Shown here: positions 18,462 to 26,552 of the stretch, piece by piece
Numbering within the stretch: position 1 is the stretch's first letter
How the letters are laid out: the number at the start of each line of letters is the position of its first letter
Assembly (NCBI GenBank): GCA_963804885.1
Contig: CAWDSF010000024.1
Span: 40,880 to 104,879 of the forward strand
Direction of reading: 5' to 3'
Length of the DNA stretch: 64,000 nucleotides
From: PALSA-1004 sp963804885
GTDB taxonomy: Bacteria; Pseudomonadota; Gammaproteobacteria; Burkholderiales; SG8-41
Notes under the pieces: model-generated
Told to the model about the DNA's origin: nothing
Databases searched by the model: none
What the model saw: only the letters and a program-made list of their open reading frames with translations
Translations under genes and position numbers: made by a program

Positions 18462-19519
18462 TGGCCGAATTTCAGTCGAAGTTCGATACGCTGCGCTGGC
18501 GCGGCGGCCGTCTGGAAATGATCGACCAGCGCGTGTTGCCCGGTGAAATACGCTACCTCGCTTACGATTCCGCAGCGGCCGTCGCGGCAGGCATCCGCGA
18601 TATGGTGGTTCGGGGCGCGCCGGCGATCGGCTGCGCCGCCGCGTACGGCATCGCGCTCGAAGCGTTGCGCCTGCAGCGGCATTCGGCTGAAGAATTCAAC
18701 GCGGGGCTCGAGAGCGCGTTTAGCGTGCTCGCGGCCAGCCGTCCCACCGCCGTCAATCTCTTCTGGGCACTGGGGCGCATGCGGGGCGTCTGGGAAACAC
18801 ACCGTGACATCACCCCCGGCCAGAGCGCTGAGCGTTTGCTCGACGCAGCCCATGCAATTTCCACCGAAGATGTCGCCGCGAATCGCCGCATGGGTAGCTA
18901 CGGCGCGGAACTCGTCGCTGACGGCGCGTCGATACTCACGCATTGCAATGCGGGCGCACTCGCGACGGCAGGCCATGGGACAGCACTTGGGGTCATCCGC
19001 TCGGCAATCGAGGCCGGCAAGAAAATCAGTGTCTTTGCCGACGAGACCAGGCCGTTCCTGCAGGGCGCGCGCCTCACCGCGTGGGAGCTCATGCAGGACG
19101 ATATTCCGGTGACGCTGATTGCCGACAATGCCGCAGGGCACCTGATGAGCCGCGGCGAAATCGATATGGTCATCGTCGGCGCGGATCGGGTCGCCGCCAA
19201 TGGCGACGTCGCCAACAAAGTCGGCACCTATCAGGTTGCGGTGCTCGCACACCGCCACAAGATACCGTTTTACGTCGCGGCCCCGCTGTCGACGATAGAC
19301 GCGAAAATCGCGACAGGCGCGGATATTCCGATTGAGGAACGCGGCGCGGAGGAAGTTCGCGGCTACCGCGAAAACATATGGGCGCCGGGGCTCGTTGCAG
19401 TCCGCAATCCGGTGTTCGACGTAACGCCGGCCGAGCTGGTGACCGGCCTGATCACGGAGCGCGGCGTGATCAAGGCGCCCAATGCGCGCCTTATTGCGCA
19501 GTTGCTGCGCGACGCGTAG
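18461..19519 (+). CDS. mtnA: S-methyl-5-thioribose-1-phosphate isomerase
   Basis: 352 residues starting at ATG 18461, whose A is the last base of the preceding stop. It isomerises 5-methylthioribose-1-phosphate to methylthioribulose-1-phosphate in methylthioadenosine salvage. Motifs: VRGAPAIGCAAAYGIAL, the catalytic Cys in THCNAGALATAGHGTALG, FADETRPFLQGARLTAWEL and the catalytic Asp in VGADRVAANGDVANKVGTY. Length fits MtnA rather than the eIF2B-like relatives. No mtnB, mtnC, mtnD, mtnK or mtnP is present in the window, so the usual route from methylthioribulose phosphate to methionine is not visible here. Confidence 0.95.
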   Translation: MAEFQSKFDTLRWRGGRLEMIDQRVLPGEIRYLAYDSAAAVAAGIRDMVVRGAPAIGCAAAYGIALEALRLQRHSAEEFNAGLESAFSVLAASRPTAVNLFWALGRMRGVWETHRDITPGQSAERLLDAAHAISTEDVAANRRMGSYGAELVADGASILTHCNAGALATAGHGTALGVIRSAIEAGKKISVFADETRPFLQGARLTAWELMQDDIPVTLIADNAAGHLMSRGEIDMVIVGADRVAANGDVANKVGTYQVAVLAHRHKIPFYVAAPLSTIDAKIATGADIPIEERGAEEVRGYRENIWAPGLVAVRNPVFDVTPAELVTGLITERGVIKAPNARLIAQLLRDA

Positions 19520-19522
19520 AGA

Positions 19523-20263
19523 TTAGATCGTCAGTCCGCCGGTGACTTCAAGCACCGCGCCGTTGACATAGCTTGCTTCGTCCGAAGCGAGCCAGGCAAA
19601 CGTGTTGGCAATCTCTTCGGGCCGGCCGAGACGCCCCAGCGGCACTTTTTCCTCGAGCGCGCGCAGCACGCGCTCCGGCATCGACTTAAGTATTTCCGTG
19701 CCGACGAATCCGGGGCATACCGCGTTCGCGCGTATGCCTTTGCGCCCCAGTTCGCGCGCCCAGGTTTTCACCATGCCGATCAGTCCCGCTTTCGCCGCCG
19801 CGTAATTCGTCTGGCCGAAATTGCCGGTGAGGCCGACGATGGAAGATGCGTTCAGGATGACGCCCGATTGCTGCGCCAGCATGGTGTTCACGACCGCCTT
19901 CGTGCAGTTGAACACGCCTTTCAGATTGATTTCGATGACGCGATCGAATTGCTCTTCCGTCATGTTTTTGAGCTGGGCGTCCTGCACGATGCCGGCATTG
20001 TTGACCAGGCAATCGACGCGTCCCCACTTGGCCACGGTCGCGGCCACCATCGCTTCCAGGGCCTTGATATCGCGCACGTCGGCGACATAACCCATCGCCT
20101 CGCCGCGGGTTTCTTTGCAGAGCATGACCGTTTGCTCGATCCACTCCGGACTGAGGTCGCACACGACGACCTTGGCGCCCTCGGTCGCGAATTTGACGGC
20201 GGTCGCTTGACCTATGCCCCGTCCCGCGCCGGTAATGATCGCTACCTTGTCCTGAAGTCTCAT
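19523..20263 (-). CDS. FabG/PhaB-like short-chain dehydrogenase
   Basis: 246 residues, the normal length for 3-oxoacyl-ACP reductase or acetoacetyl-CoA reductase. TGAGRGIGQATAVKFATEGA binds NAD(P), NNAG is present, Ser lies in NASSIVGLTGNFGQ and the catalytic pair is YAAAK. The C-terminal ASYVNGAVLEVTGGLTI is FabG-like. Cofactor and acyl carrier cannot be decided; a fabG in a fatty-acid operon is not here, so this is probably a secondary paralogue. AGGCAGGCG precedes ATG 20263. It converges with mtnA with 3 bases between the stops. Confidence 0.85.
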   Translation of the reverse strand: MRLQDKVAIITGAGRGIGQATAVKFATEGAKVVVCDLSPEWIEQTVMLCKETRGEAMGYVADVRDIKALEAMVAATVAKWGRVDCLVNNAGIVQDAQLKNMTEEQFDRVIEINLKGVFNCTKAVVNTMLAQQSGVILNASSIVGLTGNFGQTNYAAAKAGLIGMVKTWARELGRKGIRANAVCPGFVGTEILKSMPERVLRALEEKVPLGRLGRPEEIANTFAWLASDEASYVNGAVLEVTGGLTI

Positions 20264-20534
20264 CGCCTGCCTTTCTCATCCGTTAAGTCGTTGCAGCGCA
20301 CAAACCAAGCGATTTTAGTGCAGCGCACAACGATTTCGCAAGAGCTAAAGGCCTACGAGGCACCAAATAGGCGCAGAGTCGGCAGAATTGTGGGCATCAG
20401 TTTAATCTAGTATGCAATTCAACAGCTTAAAGCTTGTATGGCCAAGCCGACAATTTGCGGTCCTGCGGTAAAGGCCAAGACTGCGGCGGTGGCTGTGATC
20501 GAACATGTTGCAACGCGAATGCGGGCGACCTCGC

Positions 20535-20993
20535 CTACTTCAATGCTTGCCGGCGCTGACTGAAAAATGCGCTGAGTCGCGCGCCGCATTCCGCCGCCAG
20601 CACGCCCGGCACCACAGTCGCATGATGATTTAACGAGGCTTCGGAAAACAGATTCACGACGCTGCCGCAGGCCCCGGTTTTGGGATCGGCCGCACCAAAC
20701 ACCAGGCGCGCAATCCTGGCGTGCATGATGGCGCCGGCGCACATGACGCAGGGTTCCAGCGTTACGTAAAGTTCGCAGCCTGTGAGGCGATAATTGCCGA
20801 TTCGCGCTGCGGCGTCGCGCATTGCAATTATTTCCGCATGCGCTGAAGGATCGTGACTGATGATGGGCTGGTTATAGCCGCGGCCGATAATCGCACCGTC
20901 GCTGACCACCACGGCGCCCACGGGCACCTCGCCGTGCGCTTCAGCGATAGCCGCGAGGGTCAGCGCTTCGCGCATGTATAGATCATCCGACAT
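20535..20993 (-). CDS. tadA: tRNA-adenosine(34) deaminase
   Basis: 152 residues. The zinc-dependent deaminase motifs are HAEIIAMRDAA (His ligand and catalytic Glu) and LEPCVMCAGAIMHARI (two Cys ligands). It changes A34 to inosine in tRNA-Arg(ACG), an essential step for reading CGN codons. ATG 20993 is taken; a GTG one codon earlier is possible. It lies downstream of guaB, guaA and the Spx-like gene on the same strand. Confidence 0.93.
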   Translation of the reverse strand: MSDDLYMREALTLAAIAEAHGEVPVGAVVVSDGAIIGRGYNQPIISHDPSAHAEIIAMRDAAARIGNYRLTGCELYVTLEPCVMCAGAIMHARIARLVFGAADPKTGACGSVVNLFSEASLNHHATVVPGVLAAECGARLSAFFSQRRQALK

Positions 20994-21056
20994 CACGAGA
21001 CCCGTTGCACAGACACATGGCGGCGATCGGCTGCCCCCGCCGCGGCGTCCGGACGC

Positions 21057-21413
21057 TTATGCGGGCACGCGCAATGCACGCTGGTAGATCTCAGGCTTGA
21101 AACCGACCGTCAGTTGTCCGGCGTGCTCGAGCACCGGGCGCTTGATCAGCGACGGCTGCGCCAGCATCAACCCAATGGCTTTGGTGGCAGTCAGCGAGGC
21201 TTTGGATGCATCAGGCAGTTTGCGGAACGTCGTGCCGGAGCGATTCAACAAGACCTCCCATCCCGCTTCAGTGCACCACCGCTCGAGCCGCGCACGCTCG
21301 ATGCCGGCAACTTTATAGTCGTGAAACACGTAATCGACGCCATGGCCGGCAAGCCAGGCGCGGGCCTTTTTCATCGTGTCGCAATTTTTAATGCCGTAAA
21401 GCGTAATGGTCAA
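21057..21413 (-). CDS. ArsC/Spx-family protein
   Basis: 118 residues with a thioredoxin-like fold of the ArsC/Spx/YffB family. YGIKNCDTMKKARAWLAGHG has a single Cys (N-C-D-T) near residue 11 in place of CxxC. RRPV-type C-terminal sequence appears as LIKRPVLEHAGQLTVGFKPE. These proteins resemble glutathione-dependent arsenate reductases, but many have no arsenate role. It lies 22 bases after guaA. Confidence 0.82.
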   Translation of the reverse strand: MTITLYGIKNCDTMKKARAWLAGHGVDYVFHDYKVAGIERARLERWCTEAGWEVLLNRSGTTFRKLPDASKASLTATKAIGLMLAQPSLIKRPVLEHAGQLTVGFKPEIYQRALRVPA

Positions 21414-21435
21414 TGCCCGATACTCCAGACTTCGC

Positions 21436-23001
21436 TTATTCCCACTCGATAGTCGCCGGCGGCTTGCCTGATATGTCGTAAACCACGCGGTTGATTCCGC
21501 GCACTTCGTTGATTATCCGGTTCGACACTTTGGCGAGCAGGCTATAGGGCAGCTCCGCCCACTGTGCCGTCATGAAATCGGTAGTCTGCACGGCGCGCAG
21601 AGCGACGACATTTTCGTAGGTGCGGCCGTCGCCCATCACGCCGACCGAACGCACCGGCAGAAACACCACGAACGCCTGCGCAGTCCGGTCGTACCAGCCG
21701 GCCTCGCGCAGCTCGTCGATGAAAATCGCATCCGCTCGCCGCAACAAATCCGCGTATGCGGGCTTTACTTCGCCCAGTATGCGCACGCCCAGGCCGGGGC
21801 CCGGGAACGGATGGCGATGCACCATCTCGCGCGGCAGCCCGAGCGACAGACCGAGTTCGCGCACTTCGTCCTTGAACAGTTCGCGCAGCGGCTCCAGCAA
21901 TTTAAGGTGGAGCGTTTCGGGCAGACCGCCGACGTTGTGGTGCGACTTGATCGTGTGCGCTTTTTTGGTTTTCGCCCCGGCCGATTCGATGACGTCCGGA
22001 TAGATGGTGCCCTGCGCGAGCCATTTCACCGCGGGCAGTTTCGCCGACTCGCGTTGAAACACCTCCACGAATACGCGGCCGATGATCTTGCGCTTCTGCT
22101 CGGGATCTTCGACGCCGGCGAGCGCATCGAGAAAATGCCGGCTGGCATCGACATGTATGACCTTGACGCCCAGCCCGCTCGCGAACGTCTGCATCACCTG
22201 CGTCGCCTCGTTCAAGCGCAGCAGCCCGTTGTCGACGAAAACGCAGGTCAGCTGCTTGCCGATCGCGCGATGCAACAACGCCGCCGCCACCGCCGAATCG
22301 ACTCCTCCCGATAATCCAAGGAGCACTTCTTCGGCGCCGACTGCCGAACGTATCTTGCCGATCGCTTCATCGACGTAACCCGGCATGCTCCAGTCGCCGT
22401 CGAGCTTGCAGATATCGCGCACGAAACGATCGATTATGGCTTTGCCCTGCAGCGTGTGCGTAACCTCGGGATGGAACTGCACGCCGTAAAACCGTCTTGC
22501 TTCGTCGGCCATCCCCGCAATCGGGCACGCAGCGTTGCTCGCAATCACCTTGAAACCCGCCGGCAACGCCGTGACCTTATCGCCGTGGCTCATCCAGACA
22601 TCAAGCAATCCGTGCCCGTCGGCGTTCGCACGATCCTGGATGTCTTTGAACAATGCCGAGTGGCCGCGCGCGCGCACTTCGGCATAGCCGAATTCGCGGA
22701 CGGTTCCGCTTTCCACTTTTCCGCCGAGCTGGTCTGCCATCGTTTGCATGCCGTAACAGATGCCGAGCACGGGCACGCCCAGCTCGAACACGGCCTTGGG
22801 GGCGCGCGGCGTGCCGCCTTCCCACACCGACGCGGGACCGCCCGACAATATGATGCCGGCCGGCGCGAATTCACGCACGAAGTCGTCCGTCACGTCGTGG
22901 GGATGCAGTTCGCAATAGACTTTCGCCTCGCGCACGCGCCGCGCGATCAATTGCGTGTATTGCGCGCCGAAATCAAGGATCAGAATTTTTTGATGCGGCA
23001 T
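21436..23001 (-). CDS. guaA: GMP synthase (glutamine-hydrolysing)
   Basis: 521 residues, complete. It aminates XMP to GMP using glutamine and ATP. The N-terminal class I amidotransferase domain has the nucleophile in LGICYGMQTMADQLGG near residue 85 and the His-Glu pair in GVQFHPEVTHT. The ATP-pyrophosphatase P-loop is LGLSGGVDSAVAAALLHRAI near residue 230, and the C-terminal dimerisation domain ends in the conserved GTIEWE-like PATIEWE. It is 88 bases downstream of guaB and clearly in the same operon. Confidence 0.98.
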   Translation of the reverse strand: MPHQKILILDFGAQYTQLIARRVREAKVYCELHPHDVTDDFVREFAPAGIILSGGPASVWEGGTPRAPKAVFELGVPVLGICYGMQTMADQLGGKVESGTVREFGYAEVRARGHSALFKDIQDRANADGHGLLDVWMSHGDKVTALPAGFKVIASNAACPIAGMADEARRFYGVQFHPEVTHTLQGKAIIDRFVRDICKLDGDWSMPGYVDEAIGKIRSAVGAEEVLLGLSGGVDSAVAAALLHRAIGKQLTCVFVDNGLLRLNEATQVMQTFASGLGVKVIHVDASRHFLDALAGVEDPEQKRKIIGRVFVEVFQRESAKLPAVKWLAQGTIYPDVIESAGAKTKKAHTIKSHHNVGGLPETLHLKLLEPLRELFKDEVRELGLSLGLPREMVHRHPFPGPGLGVRILGEVKPAYADLLRRADAIFIDELREAGWYDRTAQAFVVFLPVRSVGVMGDGRTYENVVALRAVQTTDFMTAQWAELPYSLLAKVSNRIINEVRGINRVVYDISGKPPATIEWE

Positions 23002-23089
23002 GTCAGACTTCGCACTGAATCATTCGAGGTTCGAAAAAAAGCGGCAACGCGCGCTGCGTTGCCGATGGCATCAAGTCTGATGACGATCG

Positions 23090-24553
23090 TTACTCGACAC
23101 GATAGTTCGGCGCTTCCTTCGTAATCTGCACGTCGTGCACATGGGATTCGCGAATGCCGGCATGCGTGATTTCGACGAATTCCGCCTTGCTGCGAATTTC
23201 CTCGATCGCGTTGCAGCCGGTGTAGCCCATGCTGGCGCGCAGGCCGCCCATCAACTGCTGGATCAGCGGCACTACGCCGCCTTTGTACGGCACGCGGCCT
23301 TCGACGCCTTCGGGCACGAGTTTTTCCGTCGCCTCCTCGGCATCCTGAAAATAGCGGTCGGCGGCGCCCTGCTGCATCGCGCCCAGCGAGCCCATGCCGC
23401 GATATGACTTGTACGAGCGGCCCTGATACAGCTCCGTGTCGCCGGGCGACTCTTCGGTGCCGGCAAACAGCCCGCCTATCATCACCGAGTGCGCGCCGGC
23501 CGCGAGCGCTTTGGCGATATCGCCGGAAAACCGGATGCCGCCATCGGCGATCAACGGAATACCGGACTTTGCCAGCGCTTTGGCGACGTTCTGCACCGCG
23601 CTGATTTGCGGCACGCCCACGCCGGCGACGATACGGGTCGTGCAGATGGACCCGGGGCCGATGCCGACCTTGACCGCGTCCGCGCCGTGGTCGACCAGCG
23701 CCTTGGCTGCGTTCGCCGTTGCAATATTGCCGCCGATGACCTGCGCTTTTGGAAATGTCTTCTTGACCCATTTGACGCGGTCGAGCACGCCCTGCGCGTG
23801 CCCGTGGGCCGTATCGACTACCACGACGTCGGCGCCGGCTTCGATCAAGGCGGCTGCGCGTTCTTCAGTGCCTTCGCCGACGCCAATCGCAGCGCCCACG
23901 CGCAAGCGGCCCAGCTTATCCTTGCAGGCGTTCGGATGCTCGGTCGATTTCTGAATATCCTTGACCGTAATCAATCCGCGCAGGTCGAAGTTCTTCGTGA
24001 CGACCAGCACGCGCTCGAGGCGATGCTTGTGCATCAGCGCCATCGCATCTTCGCGCGTCGCGCCTTCGCGCACGGTGACGAGCCGCGAGCGCGGCGTCAT
24101 GATATTTTTAACCGGTTGGCCGAGATTGGTTTCAAACCGCAGATCGCGGTTGGTCACGATGCCGACCACGCGGCCGCTCGAATCGATAACGGGCAGCCCG
24201 GAAATTTTGTGCTGGTTCGTCAGCGCGAGCACGTCGCGCACTTTCATGTCCTGCGTAATGGTGATCGGGTCTTTGACGACGCCGCTTTCAAAGCGTTTGA
24301 CTTTCGCTACCTCCGCGGCTTGTGCGCGGGCAGTCATGTTCTTGTGAATTATCCCGATTCCGCCTTCCTGCGCGATGGCAATCGCCAAGCGCGACTCGGT
24401 TACCGTGTCCATGGCGGCGGACAGCAGCGGAATATTGAGACTGATGGTACGCGTGAGCCGGGTGGTCAGGCTTACATCGCGGGGCAGGATGGTGGAGTGG
24501 GCAGGAATCAGCAGAACATCGTCGAAGGTCAGGGCTTTTTGGACCACTCGCAT
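23090..24553 (-). CDS. guaB: Inosine-5'-monophosphate dehydrogenase
   Basis: 487 residues, complete. It oxidises IMP to XMP with NAD, the rate-limiting step to guanine nucleotides. The N-terminal block is FDDVLLIPAHSTILPRDVSL; two CBS domains lie around residues 95-205; the catalytic Cys is in the loop GIGPGSICTTRIVAGVGVPQ; and the flap has YRGMGSLGAM. guaA follows. A good sigma-70-like promoter lies just upstream. Confidence 0.98.
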   Translation of the reverse strand: MRVVQKALTFDDVLLIPAHSTILPRDVSLTTRLTRTISLNIPLLSAAMDTVTESRLAIAIAQEGGIGIIHKNMTARAQAAEVAKVKRFESGVVKDPITITQDMKVRDVLALTNQHKISGLPVIDSSGRVVGIVTNRDLRFETNLGQPVKNIMTPRSRLVTVREGATREDAMALMHKHRLERVLVVTKNFDLRGLITVKDIQKSTEHPNACKDKLGRLRVGAAIGVGEGTEERAAALIEAGADVVVVDTAHGHAQGVLDRVKWVKKTFPKAQVIGGNIATANAAKALVDHGADAVKVGIGPGSICTTRIVAGVGVPQISAVQNVAKALAKSGIPLIADGGIRFSGDIAKALAAGAHSVMIGGLFAGTEESPGDTELYQGRSYKSYRGMGSLGAMQQGAADRYFQDAEEATEKLVPEGVEGRVPYKGGVVPLIQQLMGGLRASMGYTGCNAIEEIRSKAEFVEITHAGIRESHVHDVQITKEAPNYRVE

Positions 24554-24576
24554 CTGGCGTTCCCTCGCAAATCGGC

Positions 24577-24605
24577 ATTATACGCAAAGCGACGTAAACC
24601 GCCAA
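24577..24605 (-). promoter_or_regulatory. Probable guaB promoter
   Basis: On the minus strand, TTGGCG (24600-24605) and TATAAT (24577-24582) are 17 bases apart, about 25 bases before the guaB start. The -10 is a perfect consensus; the -35 matches four of six. Confidence 0.65.
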
Positions 24606-24729
24606 GCAAGCCCGGGCGTTAAACGTGTTCCAATACATTGACGAGCGGCGCCGGAATCGCTAGCTTGCTATCACTTGCACCGGGCGCATTAGCCAGAAAA
24701 ATGCGCGCTACACCACAGAGGACAAACCG

Positions 24730-25200
24730 ATGAAACAAGTGCTGACGGGCTGTGTGTTGTTGCTGACCGCGGGCGCCGCTTCCGCCCAGTTGATGGAATG
24801 CATCGACGCCAAAGGCGCAAAGACGTTTGCGCAGTACTGTCCGCCCGACACGGTAAAAGAAAATAGACTGATGAAAAGCGGCGCGGGTCCGGGCCCTGCG
24901 GCCGGCTCCAGTGCGCCTGCGCCGGCCAAATCGCTTACCGAGCGCGATGCCGACTTCAAAAAACGCGCGCTCGAGCGCCAGGAGGCGGAGAAAAAAGCGG
25001 ACAAGGCGCAGGCGGACGCCAAGGAAGCCGAACGTAACTGTGCGGACGCGCGCTCACAACTGCGTGCTTTGCAGGACGGTCAGCGTATCGCGCGCTCGGA
25101 CCCCAAGACCGGCGAACGCATTGTGCTCGAAGACAAGGACCGGCCGGCCGAACTTGCAGGCGCGCAAAAATCCGTCGACGCGTGGTGCAACAAGAAATAA
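24730..25200 (+). CDS. DUF4124 domain secreted protein
   Basis: 156 residues. MKQVLTGCVLLLTAGAASAQ is a signal peptide. The mature N-terminus MECIDAKGAKTFAQYCPPDT is the short DUF4124 domain, with two Cys that probably form a disulfide. A Gly/Pro/Ala linker leads to a charged coiled coil (about residues 78-110, rich in A, E, K and D) and a C-terminal pair of Cys (EAERNCADARSQL and DAWCNKK). Such proteins are common beside guaB in betaproteobacteria; function is unknown. ATG 24730 follows AGAGGACAAACCG. Confidence 0.78.
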   Translation: MKQVLTGCVLLLTAGAASAQLMECIDAKGAKTFAQYCPPDTVKENRLMKSGAGPGPAAGSSAPAPAKSLTERDADFKKRALERQEAEKKADKAQADAKEAERNCADARSQLRALQDGQRIARSDPKTGERIVLEDKDRPAELAGAQKSVDAWCNKK

Positions 25201-25208
25201 CCGCTATT

Positions 25209-25231
25209 CCGGCGCGCACTCAGCGCGCCGG
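25209..25231. terminator. Hairpin between convergent genes
   Basis: A 9-bp perfect stem (CCGGCGCGC 25209-25217, GCGCGCCGG 25223-25231) with a 5-base loop lies between the DUF4124 stop and the rnfH 3' end, overlapping the rnfH stop. It is followed only by GTTTC, so it is a weak intrinsic terminator, possibly for the plus strand. Confidence 0.45.
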
Positions 25232-25543
25232 TTTCACCCGGCGTATCGCGCGCGCGCGCCGCGCCTGCTTCGGGTCCGCAATCAGCGGCCGGTAAATTTC
25301 GATCCGGTCGCGGTCGTGCAGGACCGCCGACAAGTCGGCGCGTTTTCCAAATATGCCGACGGCAGCAGAGCCCGGGATGATTTCGGGATGTCGATGCCGG
25401 ATGCCGGATCGCTCGAGCGCCTGCGCGATTGTCGCGCCCACCGGAACCCTCAGCGTCTGCACATACTGTTTTTGCGGCAGCGCGTAGACGATCTCAATTT
25501 CGATTGTCGGGCCGGGCACTTCATCCATACAGGGTTTGCGCAC
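25220..25543 (-). CDS. rnfH: RnfH family protein (RatB)
   Basis: 107 residues. The ubiquitin-like RnfH fold is shown by IEIEIVYALPQKQYVQTLRV, GATIAQALERSGIRHRHPEI and AVGIFGKRADLSAVLHDRDR, IEIYRPLIADPKQARRARA. It lies after ratA with a 23-base overlap, the usual pairing. Role unproven; it was first linked to the Rnf complex by gene location. Confidence 0.88.
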   Translation of the reverse strand: MRKPCMDEVPGPTIEIEIVYALPQKQYVQTLRVPVGATIAQALERSGIRHRHPEIIPGSAAVGIFGKRADLSAVLHDRDRIEIYRPLIADPKQARRARAIRRVKPAR

Positions 25544-25952
25544 GCTTGACGAAGGCGTCGACCATGCTGTTCGCGATGTAGCCGAATACCGGTCCGATCA
25601 GCTTCTCGAGCAGGCGGCTCGAAAATTCATAGCGCAGGCTCAGCTCGACTTTGCAGCCCTGCCCGGCCAGATCGGTAAAGCGCCAACTGCCTTCGAGCAT
25701 CTTGAACGGCCCCTCGATGAGCCTGATCTGCATCAGCGTGGGCGGCGTTTTCACGTTTTCAGTGCTGAAGCTCTGGCGTATACCGCGGTAATTGATGTGC
25801 AGCGTCGCGCGGGTGACGCCCGCATCGCGGTAGCTGCACTCGCTGGCGCCGCACCACGGCAGAAACTCGGGATATTTTTCGACCGCATCGACGAGCTCGA
25901 ACATGCGCAGCGCCGGGTGCGCGACCAGCACCGATTTTATTACTTGCGCCAT
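25521..25952 (-). CDS. ratA: RatA / COQ10-START family protein
   Basis: 143 residues of the START-like polyketide-cyclase fold. Conserved blocks: KYPEFLPWCGASECSYRD, FSTENVKTPPTLMQIRLIEG and VFGYIANSMVDAFVKRAQTL. In E. coli RatA (PasT) was described as inhibiting 70S subunit joining, and homologues of COQ10 bind ubiquinone; either role is possible. ATG 25952. It is divergent from smpB, the usual arrangement. Confidence 0.9.
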   Translation of the reverse strand: MAQVIKSVLVAHPALRMFELVDAVEKYPEFLPWCGASECSYRDAGVTRATLHINYRGIRQSFSTENVKTPPTLMQIRLIEGPFKMLEGSWRFTDLAGQGCKVELSLRYEFSSRLLEKLIGPVFGYIANSMVDAFVKRAQTLYG

Positions 25953-26030
25953 GGCCGGTTGATAAGTGTAATGCCGGCGAGCGCCGGAGGGTTGCTGCTA
26001 CAATTCGCGACTGACGGCACTATACCCCAC

Positions 26031-26474
26031 ATGAGCATCGCACAAAATAAAAAGGCCTTTCACGATTATTTCGTGGAGCAGCGGTTCGAAGCGGGCATCG
26101 AACTCGAAGGCTGGGAAGTGAAGTCGATACGCGCCGGCCGCCTGCAGCTCAAAGAGGCTTACGTGATCGTGCGCAACGGCGAAATCTATTTGATCGGCTG
26201 TCATATCAGCCCGCTGGCGACCGTGTCTACGCATTTCCAGCCCGATCCCGTGCGCACCAGAAAGCTCTTGTTGCACAAAGAGGAGATCAACAAACTGATC
26301 GGCAGCGTCGAGCGTGCGGGCTACACGATGCTGCCGCTCGATATGCATTTCAAGCGCGGCAAAATAAAGCTCGCCGTCGGACTTGCGAAAGGCAAAAAAC
26401 AGCACGACAAGCGACAGGCCGACAAGGAACGCGACTGGCAGCGTGAAAAGCAACGGATACTGAAAGCGCGCTAA
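26031..26474 (+). CDS. smpB: SsrA-binding protein SmpB
   Basis: 147 residues. It binds tmRNA and brings it to stalled ribosomes. MSIAQNKKAFHDYFVEQRFE, EAGIELEGWEVKSIRAGRLQ and the basic C-terminal tail KKQHDKRQADKERDWQREKQ are typical. ATG 26031 is the family start; upstream in-frame sequence is antisense ratA. A GC-rich hairpin with a T run ends the transcript. No ssrA gene was noticed in the window. Confidence 0.97.
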   Translation: MSIAQNKKAFHDYFVEQRFEAGIELEGWEVKSIRAGRLQLKEAYVIVRNGEIYLIGCHISPLATVSTHFQPDPVRTRKLLLHKEEINKLIGSVERAGYTMLPLDMHFKRGKIKLAVGLAKGKKQHDKRQADKERDWQREKQRILKAR

Positions 26475-26487
26475 ATCCGGTCCGCCG

Positions 26488-26526
26488 TGCGCGCGGGGGT
26501 GCTCCCGGCCGCGCGCATCTGTTTTT
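26488..26526 (+). terminator. Intrinsic terminator after smpB
   Basis: Nine perfect base pairs (TGCGCGCGG 26488-26496 with CCGCGCGCA 26509-26517) are followed, after TCTG, by five T residues. It lies 14 bases past the smpB stop. Confidence 0.75.
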
Positions 26527-26552
26527 AGCGCAAGGCGCTCCAACCAACAGCC

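Noticed and set aside
16478..19519. A single 1013-residue aldolase-dehydrogenase-MtnA protein
   Set aside because: A one-base shift near 18373 restores the dehydrogenase ending TTGAQIPIDGGNERVI and its own stop at 18461, which overlaps a normal mtnA start.
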